A stretch of 10,837 nucleotides of DNA, taken from the NCBI GenBank assembly GCA_934613185.1, contig CAKTSO010000055.1:1-10837 (forward strand). The letters are read 5' to 3'. Below are positions 1 through 5,511 of the stretch, piece by piece (the first letter of the stretch is position 1; the number at the start of each line of letters is the position of its first letter). This DNA is from an uncultured Clostridia bacterium (GTDB lineage: Bacteria; Bacillota; Clostridia; Christensenellales; Maliibacteriaceae). A program made the translations under genes and the position numbers. The notes below the pieces were generated by a model. The model saw only the letters and a program-made list of their open reading frames with translations, did not search any database and had not been told where the DNA came from.

Positions 1-1
1 G

Positions 2-340
2 TATTACGAAGCGCTTTCCTCGGCCGTGTCGGTCGCGCAGCAGCGCATCTCCTCGGCCAACGCGCTTTTGTCCTCGCCCTACATCAACGGCGATGCGTCG
101 CGCCTGTCTTCGCAGATCAGCGCCGTGTCCTCGAAGATCGGCGGCGATTACACGGCTTCCAGCGCCGCGGACATCTATGCCGCAGAGGCGGCCATTCGTT
201 CGGCGAGCGATCAGCTTGCGTCTTTGACGAGTGAGATCGCCGCGCTCATCGCCGCGCGCGAAGCTGCCGCACAGCCGACGCCGACGCCCACACCGCCCCC
301 GGCACCCGATCCCAATCCCGATCCCGCGCCGGAAGGTTGA
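2..340 (+). CDS. C-terminal part of an unidentified, probably extracytoplasmic protein (5' end outside window)
   Basis: The frame is open from base 2 without a stop until TGA at 338-340, so this is the last 112 residues of a longer gene. A GTG at 26 exists, but no ribosome site is visible before it, so I do not take it as the start. The visible part is rich in Ala, Ser, Gln and Ile with heptad-like spacing, suggesting a helical or coiled-coil stretch. It is followed by a tail of about 20 residues made of Pro, Thr, Asp, Asn and Ala (PTPTPTPPPAPDPNPDPAPEG region). Such Pro-rich tails are common at the ends of wall-spanning or secreted proteins of Gram-positive bacteria; that placement is inference. 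I do not recognise the family. A perfect terminator follows 16 bases after the stop, so this gene ends its own transcription unit. Confidence 0.7.
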   Translation, partial: YYEALSSAVSVAQQRISSANALLSSPYINGDASRLSSQISAVSSKIGGDYTASSAADIYAAEAAIRSASDQLASLTSEIAALIAAREAAAQPTPTPTPPPAPDPNPDPAPEG

Positions 341-356
341 GTTCCTCCCGGTCATA

Positions 357-395
357 AGCGGTAAAACGATTGAAGAATCGTTTTACCGCTTTTTT
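357..395 (+). terminator. intrinsic terminator after the first gene
   Basis: A perfect 15-bp stem (357-371 with 376-390) closes on a GAAG tetraloop (372-375), and a run of T continues to 395. It separates the partial upstream gene from the feo promoter. Confidence 0.9.
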
Positions 396-409
396 GATGC
401 CGACGCATC

Positions 410-418
410 TGTTATAAT
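410..418 (+). promoter_or_regulatory. extended -10 promoter of the feo operon
   Basis: TGT-TATAAT at 410-418 is a perfect -10 hexamer with the TGn extension. At 17-bp spacing the -35 position (390-395) is only the T run of the upstream terminator, so the promoter probably depends on the extended -10. The predicted start near 425 leaves a leader of about 140 bases before feoA. No clear Fur box was seen around it. Confidence 0.65.
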
Positions 419-431
419 AAAAAAAGTTTAT

Positions 432-545
432 GCGACACGGGCGCCAAACGACGGAATTTTCCGTCATGGGGACAAGTTTGGCGATCCCGGTGCATACAGT
501 CTCACAGGGAACGTATTCTAGACGGCGGACTGCCTGTATCCGCCG
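432..545 (+). promoter_or_regulatory. structured 5' leader of feoAB, candidate cis-regulatory RNA
   Basis: The leader folds into two domains by eye. Domain 1: 442-449 pairs perfectly with 476-483. It encloses a second hairpin (450-455 with 460-465) and a purine-rich unpaired segment, ATGGGGACAA, at 466-475. It is extended below by 432-441 with 486-493 (two bulges). Domain 2: CGGCGGA (523-529) pairs with TCCGCCG (539-545), and the loop bases CTGTA (534-538) can pair with TACAG (495-499), giving a possible pseudoknot. No T run follows, so the element does not look like a terminator. It ends 8 bases before the feoA ribosome site, which fits control of translation or stability. The GGGGACA loop before an iron transporter recalls metal-sensing NiCo/czcD-type riboswitches, but I cannot show a family match. 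Confidence 0.4.
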
Positions 546-565
546 CCGCAATCGGAGGGGAAATC

Positions 566-802
566 ATGACATTAAACGAAGCTGTGCCCGGGGAACGCTA
601 TGTCGTCACGGACATCGACCTGCCGGACGACGTGCAGCGGCGCTTCCGTACGCTCGGCCTGATCAATCGTACGCCGCTTCGCGTACTGAACAAAAGCGGT
701 GCGGGCGCTGTAATCCTGGCATTCCGCGGCTCTCGATTCGCCGTCGGGCGTAAATTTGCACAGGGCATCTCGATCAATGAGACGAAAGGCGGCCGTGCAT
801 GA
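566..802 (+). CDS. feoA: FeoA family ferrous iron transport protein
   Basis: Encodes a 78-residue cytoplasmic protein of the FeoA type, a small SH3-like beta-barrel that assists or regulates the FeoB iron channel. Length fits the family (about 75-80). Visible family features are the early GERYVV strand, the central RFRTLGLINRTPLRVL segment (compare the conserved LxxLGLxxGxxLxVL pattern) and the ending GSRFAVGRKFAQGISI. In most FeoA proteins this part reads G..ALr...A..I.V. The ATG at 566 has a strong GGAGGGG ribosome site at 554-560. Its stop overlaps the feoB start (ATGA at 799-802), which implies translational coupling and a one-to-one partnership with FeoB. It is the first gene of the operon and lies behind a folded leader. 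Confidence 0.93.
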   Translation: MTLNEAVPGERYVVTDIDLPDDVQRRFRTLGLINRTPLRVLNKSGAGAVILAFRGSRFAVGRKFAQGISINETKGGRA

Positions 803-2835
803 ACAAAACAATCACCGTCGCGTTCGTCGGCAATCCCAACTGCGGCAAGACGAGCCTGTTCAACGCCATCACCGGCGCCAATTTGAAGGTCGCCAACTAT
901 CCCGGCGTCACCGTCGAGCGAAAAGAAGGACATGTGACCTTCGGGGACTGTAACTTTACGCTTGTGGATCTGCCCGGCACTTATGCCCTGACGTGCTATA
1001 CGATGGAAGAGATCGTCACGCGCCGCGAGATCCTCGAGGGCAACGTCGACATCATCGTCAACGTCGTAGACGCCTCCAATCTGGAGCGCAATCTTTATCT
1101 GACACTTCAGCTTCTGGAACTCGGAAAGCCCGTCGTCGTGGCGCTGAACATGATGGATATCGTCAAAGAGCGCGGTCTCGAGATCGACCTGCACCGTCTG
1201 CCCGAAATGCTCGGCGCGCCGGTCATTCCCGTCTCGGCCCGCAAGCGCACGGGCCTTCCCACACTCATGCACGCGCTGGAACACCACTGCTGCAACCCGA
1301 CGGACCGCATCGAGCATCACCACCACGCCGGGAACCATCCGCACCCGCACCACGAAGAATACGCGATGGTCTACTCCGACCCGATCGAGGATAAACTCGA
1401 CCAGATCGAAAGCGTCATCGCGCAGAAACACCCCGAGATCGGCAATCTGCGCTGGCACGCGATCAAGATCCTGGAGCACGACGAGCAGATCGAGAAAAAG
1501 CTCGATATGGATTTTTCCGCGCTGCTTGATAAAAACTATGAGACGGCGCTGATCGACGAGCGCTACGGCTTCATCGAGGAGGTCATGCGCGAGACGGTCT
1601 TCGGGCGCGAGGAAAAAGCCGCCGCGACCGAGCGCGCCGACCGCATCATGACGCACCGCATCTGGGGGCTGCCGATTTTCCTTTTGATTATGGCGGGCGT
1701 GTTCTTTTTGACATTCACCGTCGGCGACTTCTTCAAAGGCTATATGGAAATCGGTCTGGAAGCGTTTTCCACTGCTGTGCGGAATTTTCTGATCGGCCGG
1801 GGCGCAAGCGACGTCGTGATCTCGCTCGTTGTCGACGGCGTGATCGGCGGTGTCGGCGGAATCCTGACGTTCCTGCCGAACATCTTCATTTTGTTCCTCG
1901 CGCTGGCGATTTTGGAAGACAGCGGCTATATGTCGCGCATCGCCTACGTCATGGACTCGATCATGGGATCGATCGGCTTTTCCGGAAAGGCGTTCATTCC
2001 GATGATTTTGGGCTTCGGCTGCACCGTTCCCGCCGTCATGGCCGCGCGAACGCTGGAAAACCCGTCCGACCGAATTCGGACGATCCTCGTCACGCCGTTC
2101 ATGTCGTGCAGCGCGCGGCTTCCGATCTACGTCCTTTTTTCGGGCATGTTCTTCGGCAAATACGCCATCCTCGCCGCCTATTCGATGTATCTTCTCGGCA
2201 TTCTGGTCGCCATTTTGTGCGCCAAGCTGCTGAACAAAAAGAGCGACCATCAGGCGGAGGGCACGCTTTTGATCGAGCTGCCCGAGTATAAGACGCCCAA
2301 CGCGCGCAGCGTCGCCATCTACGTCTGGACAAAGGTCAAGGATTATCTGACGCGTGCAGGCACGGTCATCTTCGCCGCGTCCGTCGTGCTTTGGGCCGTC
2401 ATGAACTTCGGACCGCACGGATTGACGAGCGACGTATCCGAAAGCTTCGCCGCCATCGTCGGACGCTTCATCGCGCCCGCGCTCAAGCCCGCCGGCCTCG
2501 GATACTGGCAGCTTGCCGTCGCGCTCATCGCCGGCATTTCGGCAAAAGAGGTCGTCGTGTCTGCCTCGAGCGTTCTGTTCCGCATTCAGAACATCTCCTC
2601 CGCCGCCGGGATGCAGGCCTTCGCCGCCGCGCTCGGCGCAATGGGATTCACCGCCGTCAACGCCTATTCCATGATGATCTTCTGCCTTTTGTACGTCCCG
2701 TGCATCGCGTCGATCGCCACGATCCGCCGCGAAACGGGTTCCGCAAAATGGACGCTCGCCGCGATCGGCCTTCAGCTCGGCACGGCGTGGATCGTCTCGA
2801 CGCTCTTTTTCCAGATCGCGTCGCGTCTTGTGTGA
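799..2835 (+). CDS. feoB: FeoB ferrous iron transporter
   Basis: Encodes a 678-residue inner-membrane Fe(II) transporter with an N-terminal GTPase domain. The G motifs are all present: G1 GNPNCGKT (residues 11-18), G2 around PGVTVE (35-40), G3 DLPG (57-60), G4 NMMD (117-120) and G5 SARK (146-149). A guanine-dissociation-inhibitor-like helical region follows, then a membrane part from about residue 290 to the end with two pseudo-symmetric gate regions. The first contains GYMSRIAYVMD, then SGKAFIPMILGFGCTVPAVMAAR. Length is normal for Bacillota FeoB. An unusual His-rich stretch lies between G domain and membrane domain (H158, H162, H163, H173-H176, H180, H182, H184, H185), possibly binding metal. 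Coupled to feoA by ATGA overlap and followed after 10 bases by a small Cys-rich protein gene. Confidence 0.97.
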   Translation: MNKTITVAFVGNPNCGKTSLFNAITGANLKVANYPGVTVERKEGHVTFGDCNFTLVDLPGTYALTCYTMEEIVTRREILEGNVDIIVNVVDASNLERNLYLTLQLLELGKPVVVALNMMDIVKERGLEIDLHRLPEMLGAPVIPVSARKRTGLPTLMHALEHHCCNPTDRIEHHHHAGNHPHPHHEEYAMVYSDPIEDKLDQIESVIAQKHPEIGNLRWHAIKILEHDEQIEKKLDMDFSALLDKNYETALIDERYGFIEEVMRETVFGREEKAAATERADRIMTHRIWGLPIFLLIMAGVFFLTFTVGDFFKGYMEIGLEAFSTAVRNFLIGRGASDVVISLVVDGVIGGVGGILTFLPNIFILFLALAILEDSGYMSRIAYVMDSIMGSIGFSGKAFIPMILGFGCTVPAVMAARTLENPSDRIRTILVTPFMSCSARLPIYVLFSGMFFGKYAILAAYSMYLLGILVAILCAKLLNKKSDHQAEGTLLIELPEYKTPNARSVAIYVWTKVKDYLTRAGTVIFAASVVLWAVMNFGPHGLTSDVSESFAAIVGRFIAPALKPAGLGYWQLAVALIAGISAKEVVVSASSVLFRIQNISSAAGMQAFAAALGAMGFTAVNAYSMMIFCLLYVPCIASIATIRRETGSAKWTLAAIGLQLGTAWIVSTLFFQIASRLV

Positions 2836-2845
2836 GGCGTTCGCC

Positions 2846-3007
2846 GTGAAACCGATCGATATCGCTTTGTTGTGCGCCGTCGGCGCGCCGTTCGTCGCCG
2901 TGGTCGTCCGCCGCATCTTGCGCATTCGCCGCGGAAAATATTGCGACTGCGCCGATTGCGGCGGCTCCTGCGGCCGCTGCGTCAAAAAAAAGAAAACCGG
3001 CTCATAA
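2846..3007 (+). CDS. FeoB-associated Cys-rich membrane protein (53 aa)
   Basis: A short gene that starts with GTG at 2846, eight bases after GAGG (2834-2837), and ends at TAA 3005-3007. The 53-residue product has one hydrophobic segment at about residues 4-21 (IDIALLCAVGAPFVAVVV). A basic RRILRIRRGK stretch follows, then a cysteine cluster CDCADCGGSCGRC (residues 33-45) and a Lys-rich tail. This architecture (one membrane helix plus a terminal Cys-rich knot) and the position right behind feoB match the family annotated as FeoB-associated Cys-rich membrane protein in Bacillota. The family has no settled biochemical role; a metal-chaperone or FeoC-like function is often supposed. The gene is easy to miss because of its size and GTG start. 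It is the last gene of the feo operon, with a terminator 11 bases later. Confidence 0.85.
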   Translation: MKPIDIALLCAVGAPFVAVVVRRILRIRRGKYCDCADCGGSCGRCVKKKKTGS

Positions 3008-3018
3008 GAATAAGAGAT

Positions 3019-3053
3019 AAAGGACTGCCCGTAAATACCGGGCAGCCCTTTTT
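3019..3053 (+). terminator. intrinsic terminator of the feo operon
   Basis: CTGCCCG (3025-3031) pairs with CGGGCAG (3039-3045), extended by AAGG/CCTT across one A-C mismatch, and followed by TTTTT at 3049-3053. The minus-strand birA stop codon lies inside the T run (3052-3054), so the same hairpin sits directly behind birA. With only a short T tract in that direction it may end both convergent units. Confidence 0.8.
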
Positions 3054-4041
3054 AAGTTCCGTAAAACCCTTCAATCGAAACGTCCGCACCGAAGACATTC
3101 TCTCGTGTACCGTCTTCATAGCGCACGATCAGCGAAAAATCGTCGCCGATCCCGATCGCCGTCCCCTGCCTGCCGCGCACACGAACCCGATGGCCGAGCG
3201 CCGCGTTGTGCGCGCGATATGCGGCAAGATACCGCGCGGGGTTTGCCGGGAAATCCCGCTGCATCGCGTCGAGCTTCTCCAAAATCGCCGCGCACAGGCG
3301 CACGCGGTCGATCATTCGGCCCGTGATCTGAAATAAGGAGATTGCCGCATCGCGTATCTCGTCCGAAAAATCCGTTGCCGTCTGATTGACGTTGATGCCG
3401 ACACCCATGACAACGTTCTGCACGCTGCCGCTTTCGGCCTCCACGGACATCTCCGTCAAAATGCCGCAGAGCTTTCGGGTTCCGTAAACAAGATCGTTGA
3501 CCCATTTGATCCCGCATTCCACGCCGCAGACCTCCGCGATCGCTTCCCGTACCGCCGCCGCGCCCCACGCCGTCATCCGGCAGGCGAGTGCAGGCGACGC
3601 GTCGCGCGCATCCATCGCATACGACAGATACAGCCCCTTTCCCGCATGCGACTCGAACGATTTTCCTCGCCGCCCGCGGCCCGCCGTCTGAACGTCCGCG
3701 ACGACGCAGTCCCCCGGCGCGGCCTTGTGTTCGGCGCACAGATCCCGCAGAAGCGTATTCGTTGAAGAGACGCAATCAAACACCGTGATCTTCGACGCGC
3801 ATTCGAACGAAACAAAAGGTTCACACATCAGTTCGCCGACGCACAGCCGCCGTTCTCCGCCGACGAGCCGATACCCGCGGCGCGTCACCGATTCGATCTC
3901 ATATCCTTCCGCGCGAAGCGATTTGACCGCCGCGTTCACCGCCGCACGGCTGACGCCGATCCTCTCACACATGCCCTCGCCGGAGACAAACCCATCCGCC
4001 ATGCGCAGCGCATGCAGCACCCGGTCTTTCGTCGTGATCAC
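3052..4041 (-). CDS. birA: bifunctional biotin protein ligase / biotin operon repressor BirA
   Basis: Encodes 329 residues. Residues 1-60 form a winged helix-turn-helix (VSGEGMCERIGVSRAAVNAAVKSLRAEGYEI, with a wing ending RRGYRL). The rest is the biotin ligase: SSTN (92-95), the biotinyl-AMP loop GRGRRG (121-126), KWVNDL (179-184, a Val variant of the usual KWPNDL), K190 in the RKLCGIL strand where the biotin-contacting lysine lies, and GVGINVN (213-219). The last 50 residues form the small C-terminal domain. Length is typical of the two-domain type. It attaches biotin to carboxylase carrier subunits and, as holo-BirA, represses biotin genes. Start: GTG at 4041 (minus), six bases after GGGGG; no in-frame ATG is better placed. 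It is divergent from bioY across a region with two inverted repeats suited to BirA binding, so autoregulation is likely. Confidence 0.95.
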   Translation of the reverse strand: MITTKDRVLHALRMADGFVSGEGMCERIGVSRAAVNAAVKSLRAEGYEIESVTRRGYRLVGGERRLCVGELMCEPFVSFECASKITVFDCVSSTNTLLRDLCAEHKAAPGDCVVADVQTAGRGRRGKSFESHAGKGLYLSYAMDARDASPALACRMTAWGAAAVREAIAEVCGVECGIKWVNDLVYGTRKLCGILTEMSVEAESGSVQNVVMGVGINVNQTATDFSDEIRDAAISLFQITGRMIDRVRLCAAILEKLDAMQRDFPANPARYLAAYRAHNAALGHRVRVRGRQGTAIGIGDDFSLIVRYEDGTRENVFGADVSIEGFYGT

Positions 4042-4084
4042 CGCATTCCCCCGCTTTCATCGGTTTCATTCTTTCTGTTGTTAC

Positions 4085-4113
4085 AGTATATCACACCTTA
4101 TTTAAATTGTAAG
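4085..4113 (-). promoter_or_regulatory. birA promoter
   Basis: On the minus strand, -35 CTTACA (plus 4108-4113) and -10 TATACT (plus 4085-4090) are 17 bp apart. A TG extension precedes the -10 (TGATATACT). The -35 lies inside the left arm of the upstream inverted repeat, so a bound repressor would block it. Confidence 0.65.
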
Positions 4114-4139
4114 CCCGTTTGCATTTCACATTGACAATT
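4105..4139. promoter_or_regulatory. candidate BirA operator 2, imperfect inverted repeat
   Basis: AATTGTAAG (4105-4113), 17 bases, TTGACAATT (4131-4139). The outer six bases are perfectly palindromic; two of the inner three mismatch. The geometry is identical to the perfect repeat at 4163-4197. It covers the birA -35 (4108-4113) with one arm and the bioY -35 (4131-4136) with the other, so one occupied site could silence both genes. Arms resemble the TTGTAAA/TTTACAA half-sites known for BirA in Bacillota. Confidence 0.7.
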
Positions 4140-4159
4140 CGCCGCATCGCCGCTATAAT
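4131..4159 (+). promoter_or_regulatory. bioY promoter, full consensus
   Basis: TTGACA (4131-4136), 17 bp, TATAAT (4154-4159): a perfect sigma-A consensus in both hexamers. Predicted transcription start is near 4166, inside the left arm of the perfect inverted repeat, which fits a strong promoter held off by a repressor. Confidence 0.9.
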
Positions 4160-4162
4160 GCA

Positions 4163-4197
4163 AATTGTAAAGTTAATGCAATTTATCATTTACAATT
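4163..4197. promoter_or_regulatory. candidate BirA operator 1, perfect inverted repeat
   Basis: AATTGTAAA (4163-4171) and TTTACAATT (4189-4197) are perfect 9-bp inverted arms separated by 17 bases. The site starts three bases after the bioY -10 and ends two bases before its ribosome site CGGAGGG (4199-4205). Half-site sequence, spacing and the neighbouring birA gene support binding by holo-BirA. Confidence 0.85.
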
Positions 4198-4209
4198 ACG
4201 GAGGGCCTC

Positions 4210-4737
4210 ATGAAGATCAAAGACTTAACGCTTATGGCCGTGTTCACGGCGCTGTGCGCCGTTTGTGCATGGATCAGCATTCCGCTGGTCGTTCCCTTCA
4301 CCATGCAGACGTTCGCCGTCTTCCTCGCCTGTCTCGTGCTGGGCGGCTGCCGCGCTTCGATCAGTCTTGCGGTCTATCTTCTTTTGGGCGCAATCGGCAT
4401 TCCCGTGTTCGCTTCGTTCAACGCGGGCGTCGGCGTGCTTCTCGGGCCGACGGGCGGTTATATCGTCGGCTTCGTATTTCTCTGTCTCGTCTACGCGCTT
4501 TGCACGAAGCTGATCCGAAACGAACTTGTCGGGCAGATCGTCGGCCTCGTCGCAGGTCTGGTCGTTTTGTATCTGTTCGGCACCGTCTGGTTTGTCTTCG
4601 GCTACACCGGCGGCGGCGAAATGAGCTTCGCCATCGCGCTTGCAAAATGCGTCGTGCCGTTCATCCTGCCCGACGCCGCCAAGATGGCGCTGGCGCTGTT
4701 CGTCGGCCGCCGCCTGAAAAAGGCGATCGCAAAATAA
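4210..4737 (+). CDS. bioY: BioY biotin transporter substrate-binding (S) component
   Basis: Encodes a 175-residue, very hydrophobic membrane protein with about six membrane segments, the normal size for BioY. Family marks are VPFTMQTFAVFLA (28-40), YLLLGAIGIPVF (56-67), the GPTGGYIVGF block (79-88), and near the end the conserved VPFILPDAAK segment (149-158). BioY is the biotin-capturing subunit of ECF-type importers; the shared EcfA/EcfT energising unit is not in this window, and some BioY proteins also work alone. Start ATG 4210 follows CGGAGGG at 4199-4205. The gene stands alone between its own BirA-type operator and a perfect terminator. No bioB, bioD or bioF gene is nearby, so at this locus the regulon looks built for uptake. 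Confidence 0.96.
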   Translation: MKIKDLTLMAVFTALCAVCAWISIPLVVPFTMQTFAVFLACLVLGGCRASISLAVYLLLGAIGIPVFASFNAGVGVLLGPTGGYIVGFVFLCLVYALCTKLIRNELVGQIVGLVAGLVVLYLFGTVWFVFGYTGGGEMSFAIALAKCVVPFILPDAAKMALALFVGRRLKKAIAK

Positions 4738-4751
4738 TGCCGCTTTTCCCA

Positions 4752-4784
4752 GACCCGCGTCGTTTCGACGCGGGTCCGTTTTTT
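4752..4784 (+). terminator. intrinsic terminator of bioY
   Basis: Perfect 11-bp stem (4752-4762 with 4766-4776), TTT loop, and a T run from 4779. Confidence 0.93.
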
Positions 4785-4787
4785 GTT

Positions 4788-5288
4788 TTATCGAAAAAAA
4801 TCTTCCAGAAGCACGTCGCCTCGAATGCGGCGGATCGTAAAATACGCCAAAGGGTACATCTGCGTCTTTGCAAGATAGGCCTTGCCGTGATAGACGCAGT
4901 CCTGCGGGTGCGTTCCCGCGTCATCCGCAAAGTCCACGGCATTGAGTCCATGCGCGCGGCACAGCGCCATCATATCCCCATAAACCGGGCGATGGTCGAA
5001 CGCGGCGCGGATGCACTCCCCGGGGCGACGGTAAATGCGGTCGATCGTCACCTCATAACGCACGCCGCGGCGACCGATCGGGCGTGCCGGCCGCGGGATC
5101 GGCTCCCTCTGCCGCAGCGGCAGCACCGTCACGCGCGTGTGCAGCGACACCGTGCTCTTGCTGAAACCCATGCTTCTGGCAATCGCCGCAATGGTCTCTC
5201 CCCTTTGGCGACGCTGACGCATGACCGCCGCAATTTGCTCCGTCACCACATGTTTCATAGCTTCCGTTCTCGTCGCTCTTTCTTCCAT
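4788..5288 (-). CDS. unrecognised helix-turn-helix protein, divergent from a CI-like repressor
   Basis: Encodes 166 residues. ATG at 5288 (minus) is preceded by GGAGGA (plus 5295-5300). Residues 1-55 look like a DNA-binding region: a basic, helical start, then GETIAAIARSMGFSKSTVSLH (about 30-50), which fits the resolvase/RpiR-like pattern of an HTH with recognition helix SKSTVSLH. A Pro- and Arg-rich linker (about 55-75) leads to a C-terminal part of about 90 residues that I do not recognise. That part starts YEVTIDRIYRRPGE, contains HGLNAVDFADDAGTHPQD and ends with DVLLEDFFR. It has no membrane segment and no obvious catalytic motif; the D/H residues in VDFADDAGTH are the only eye-catching polar cluster. 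The gene ends just after the bioY terminator and starts toward the operator-rich region shared with the repressor, so it is probably its main target or partner. Confidence 0.72.
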   Translation of the reverse strand: MEERATRTEAMKHVVTEQIAAVMRQRRQRGETIAAIARSMGFSKSTVSLHTRVTVLPLRQREPIPRPARPIGRRGVRYEVTIDRIYRRPGECIRAAFDHRPVYGDMMALCRAHGLNAVDFADDAGTHPQDCVYHGKAYLAKTQMYPLAYFTIRRIRGDVLLEDFFR

Positions 5289-5304
5289 TCATTCTCCTCC
5301 GATT

Positions 5305-5320
5305 CTCGCAATTTTGCAAG
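5305..5320. promoter_or_regulatory. candidate repressor operator A
   Basis: CTCGCAATTTTGCAAG: 16-bp near-perfect palindrome (one arm mismatch) of the pattern CTYGCA-N4-TGCRAG. It lies four bases upstream of the ribosome site of the minus-strand HTH gene. A further TTTGCA half-site is at 5323-5328. Confidence 0.55.
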
Positions 5321-5354
5321 TATTTGCATGTAATCACTGATAATACATCCATTT

Positions 5355-5370
5355 CTTGCATTTATGCGAG
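5355..5370. promoter_or_regulatory. candidate repressor operator B
   Basis: CTTGCATTTATGCGAG: the same 16-bp pattern as operator A with the mismatch in the other arm, starting 50 bp away. It lies just upstream of a possible minus-strand -10 (TATTAT, plus 5339-5344). Confidence 0.6.
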
Positions 5371-5418
5371 TCTTCTCTTATAGGCTAACCGTTTCGGCCC
5401 GTTCTGTCAATCGTAAAA

Positions 5419-5434
5419 TTTGCATTTTTGCACA
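5419..5434. promoter_or_regulatory. candidate repressor operator C
   Basis: TTTGCATTTTTGCACA: core TTTGCA-N4-TGCA of the same pattern with weaker ends. It lies upstream of the repressor promoter, 23 bp before operator D, and next to a TTGACA reading on the minus strand (plus 5405-5410). Confidence 0.5.
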
Positions 5435-5441
5435 AAATCAA

Positions 5442-5457
5442 TTTGCATTTTTGCAAG
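5442..5457. promoter_or_regulatory. candidate repressor operator D, over the repressor's -35
   Basis: TTTGCATTTTTGCAAG: the best match among the plus-side sites. Its first six bases are also the -35 hexamer of the repressor promoter, so binding here should give negative autoregulation. Confidence 0.6.
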
Positions 5458-5470
5458 TTTTGTTTATAAT
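5442..5470 (+). promoter_or_regulatory. promoter of the CI-like repressor gene
   Basis: -35 TTTGCA (5442-5447) and perfect -10 TATAAT (5465-5470) with 17-bp spacing. Predicted start near 5477 gives a leader of about 35 bases. Confidence 0.75.
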
Positions 5471-5511
5471 AGACCTACGACGAACACCGAGAATCATCGA
5501 AGGGACGGAAA

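Noticed and set aside
413..440. Fur box near the feo promoter
   Set aside because: The AT-rich stretch after the -10 does not match the GATAATGATAATCATTATC pattern beyond chance.
598..2985. 795-codon open frame on the minus strand opposite feoA-feoB
   Set aside because: It is antisense to a clear, motif-complete feoAB pair, and its product is an Arg/Asp/His-rich low-complexity mix. Long antisense frames arise from the GC-rich third codon positions of feoB.
4119..5333. 404-codon plus-strand frame spanning bioY and the HTH gene
   Set aside because: It is out of frame with bioY and antisense to the HTH gene, is Arg-rich and has no domain pattern.
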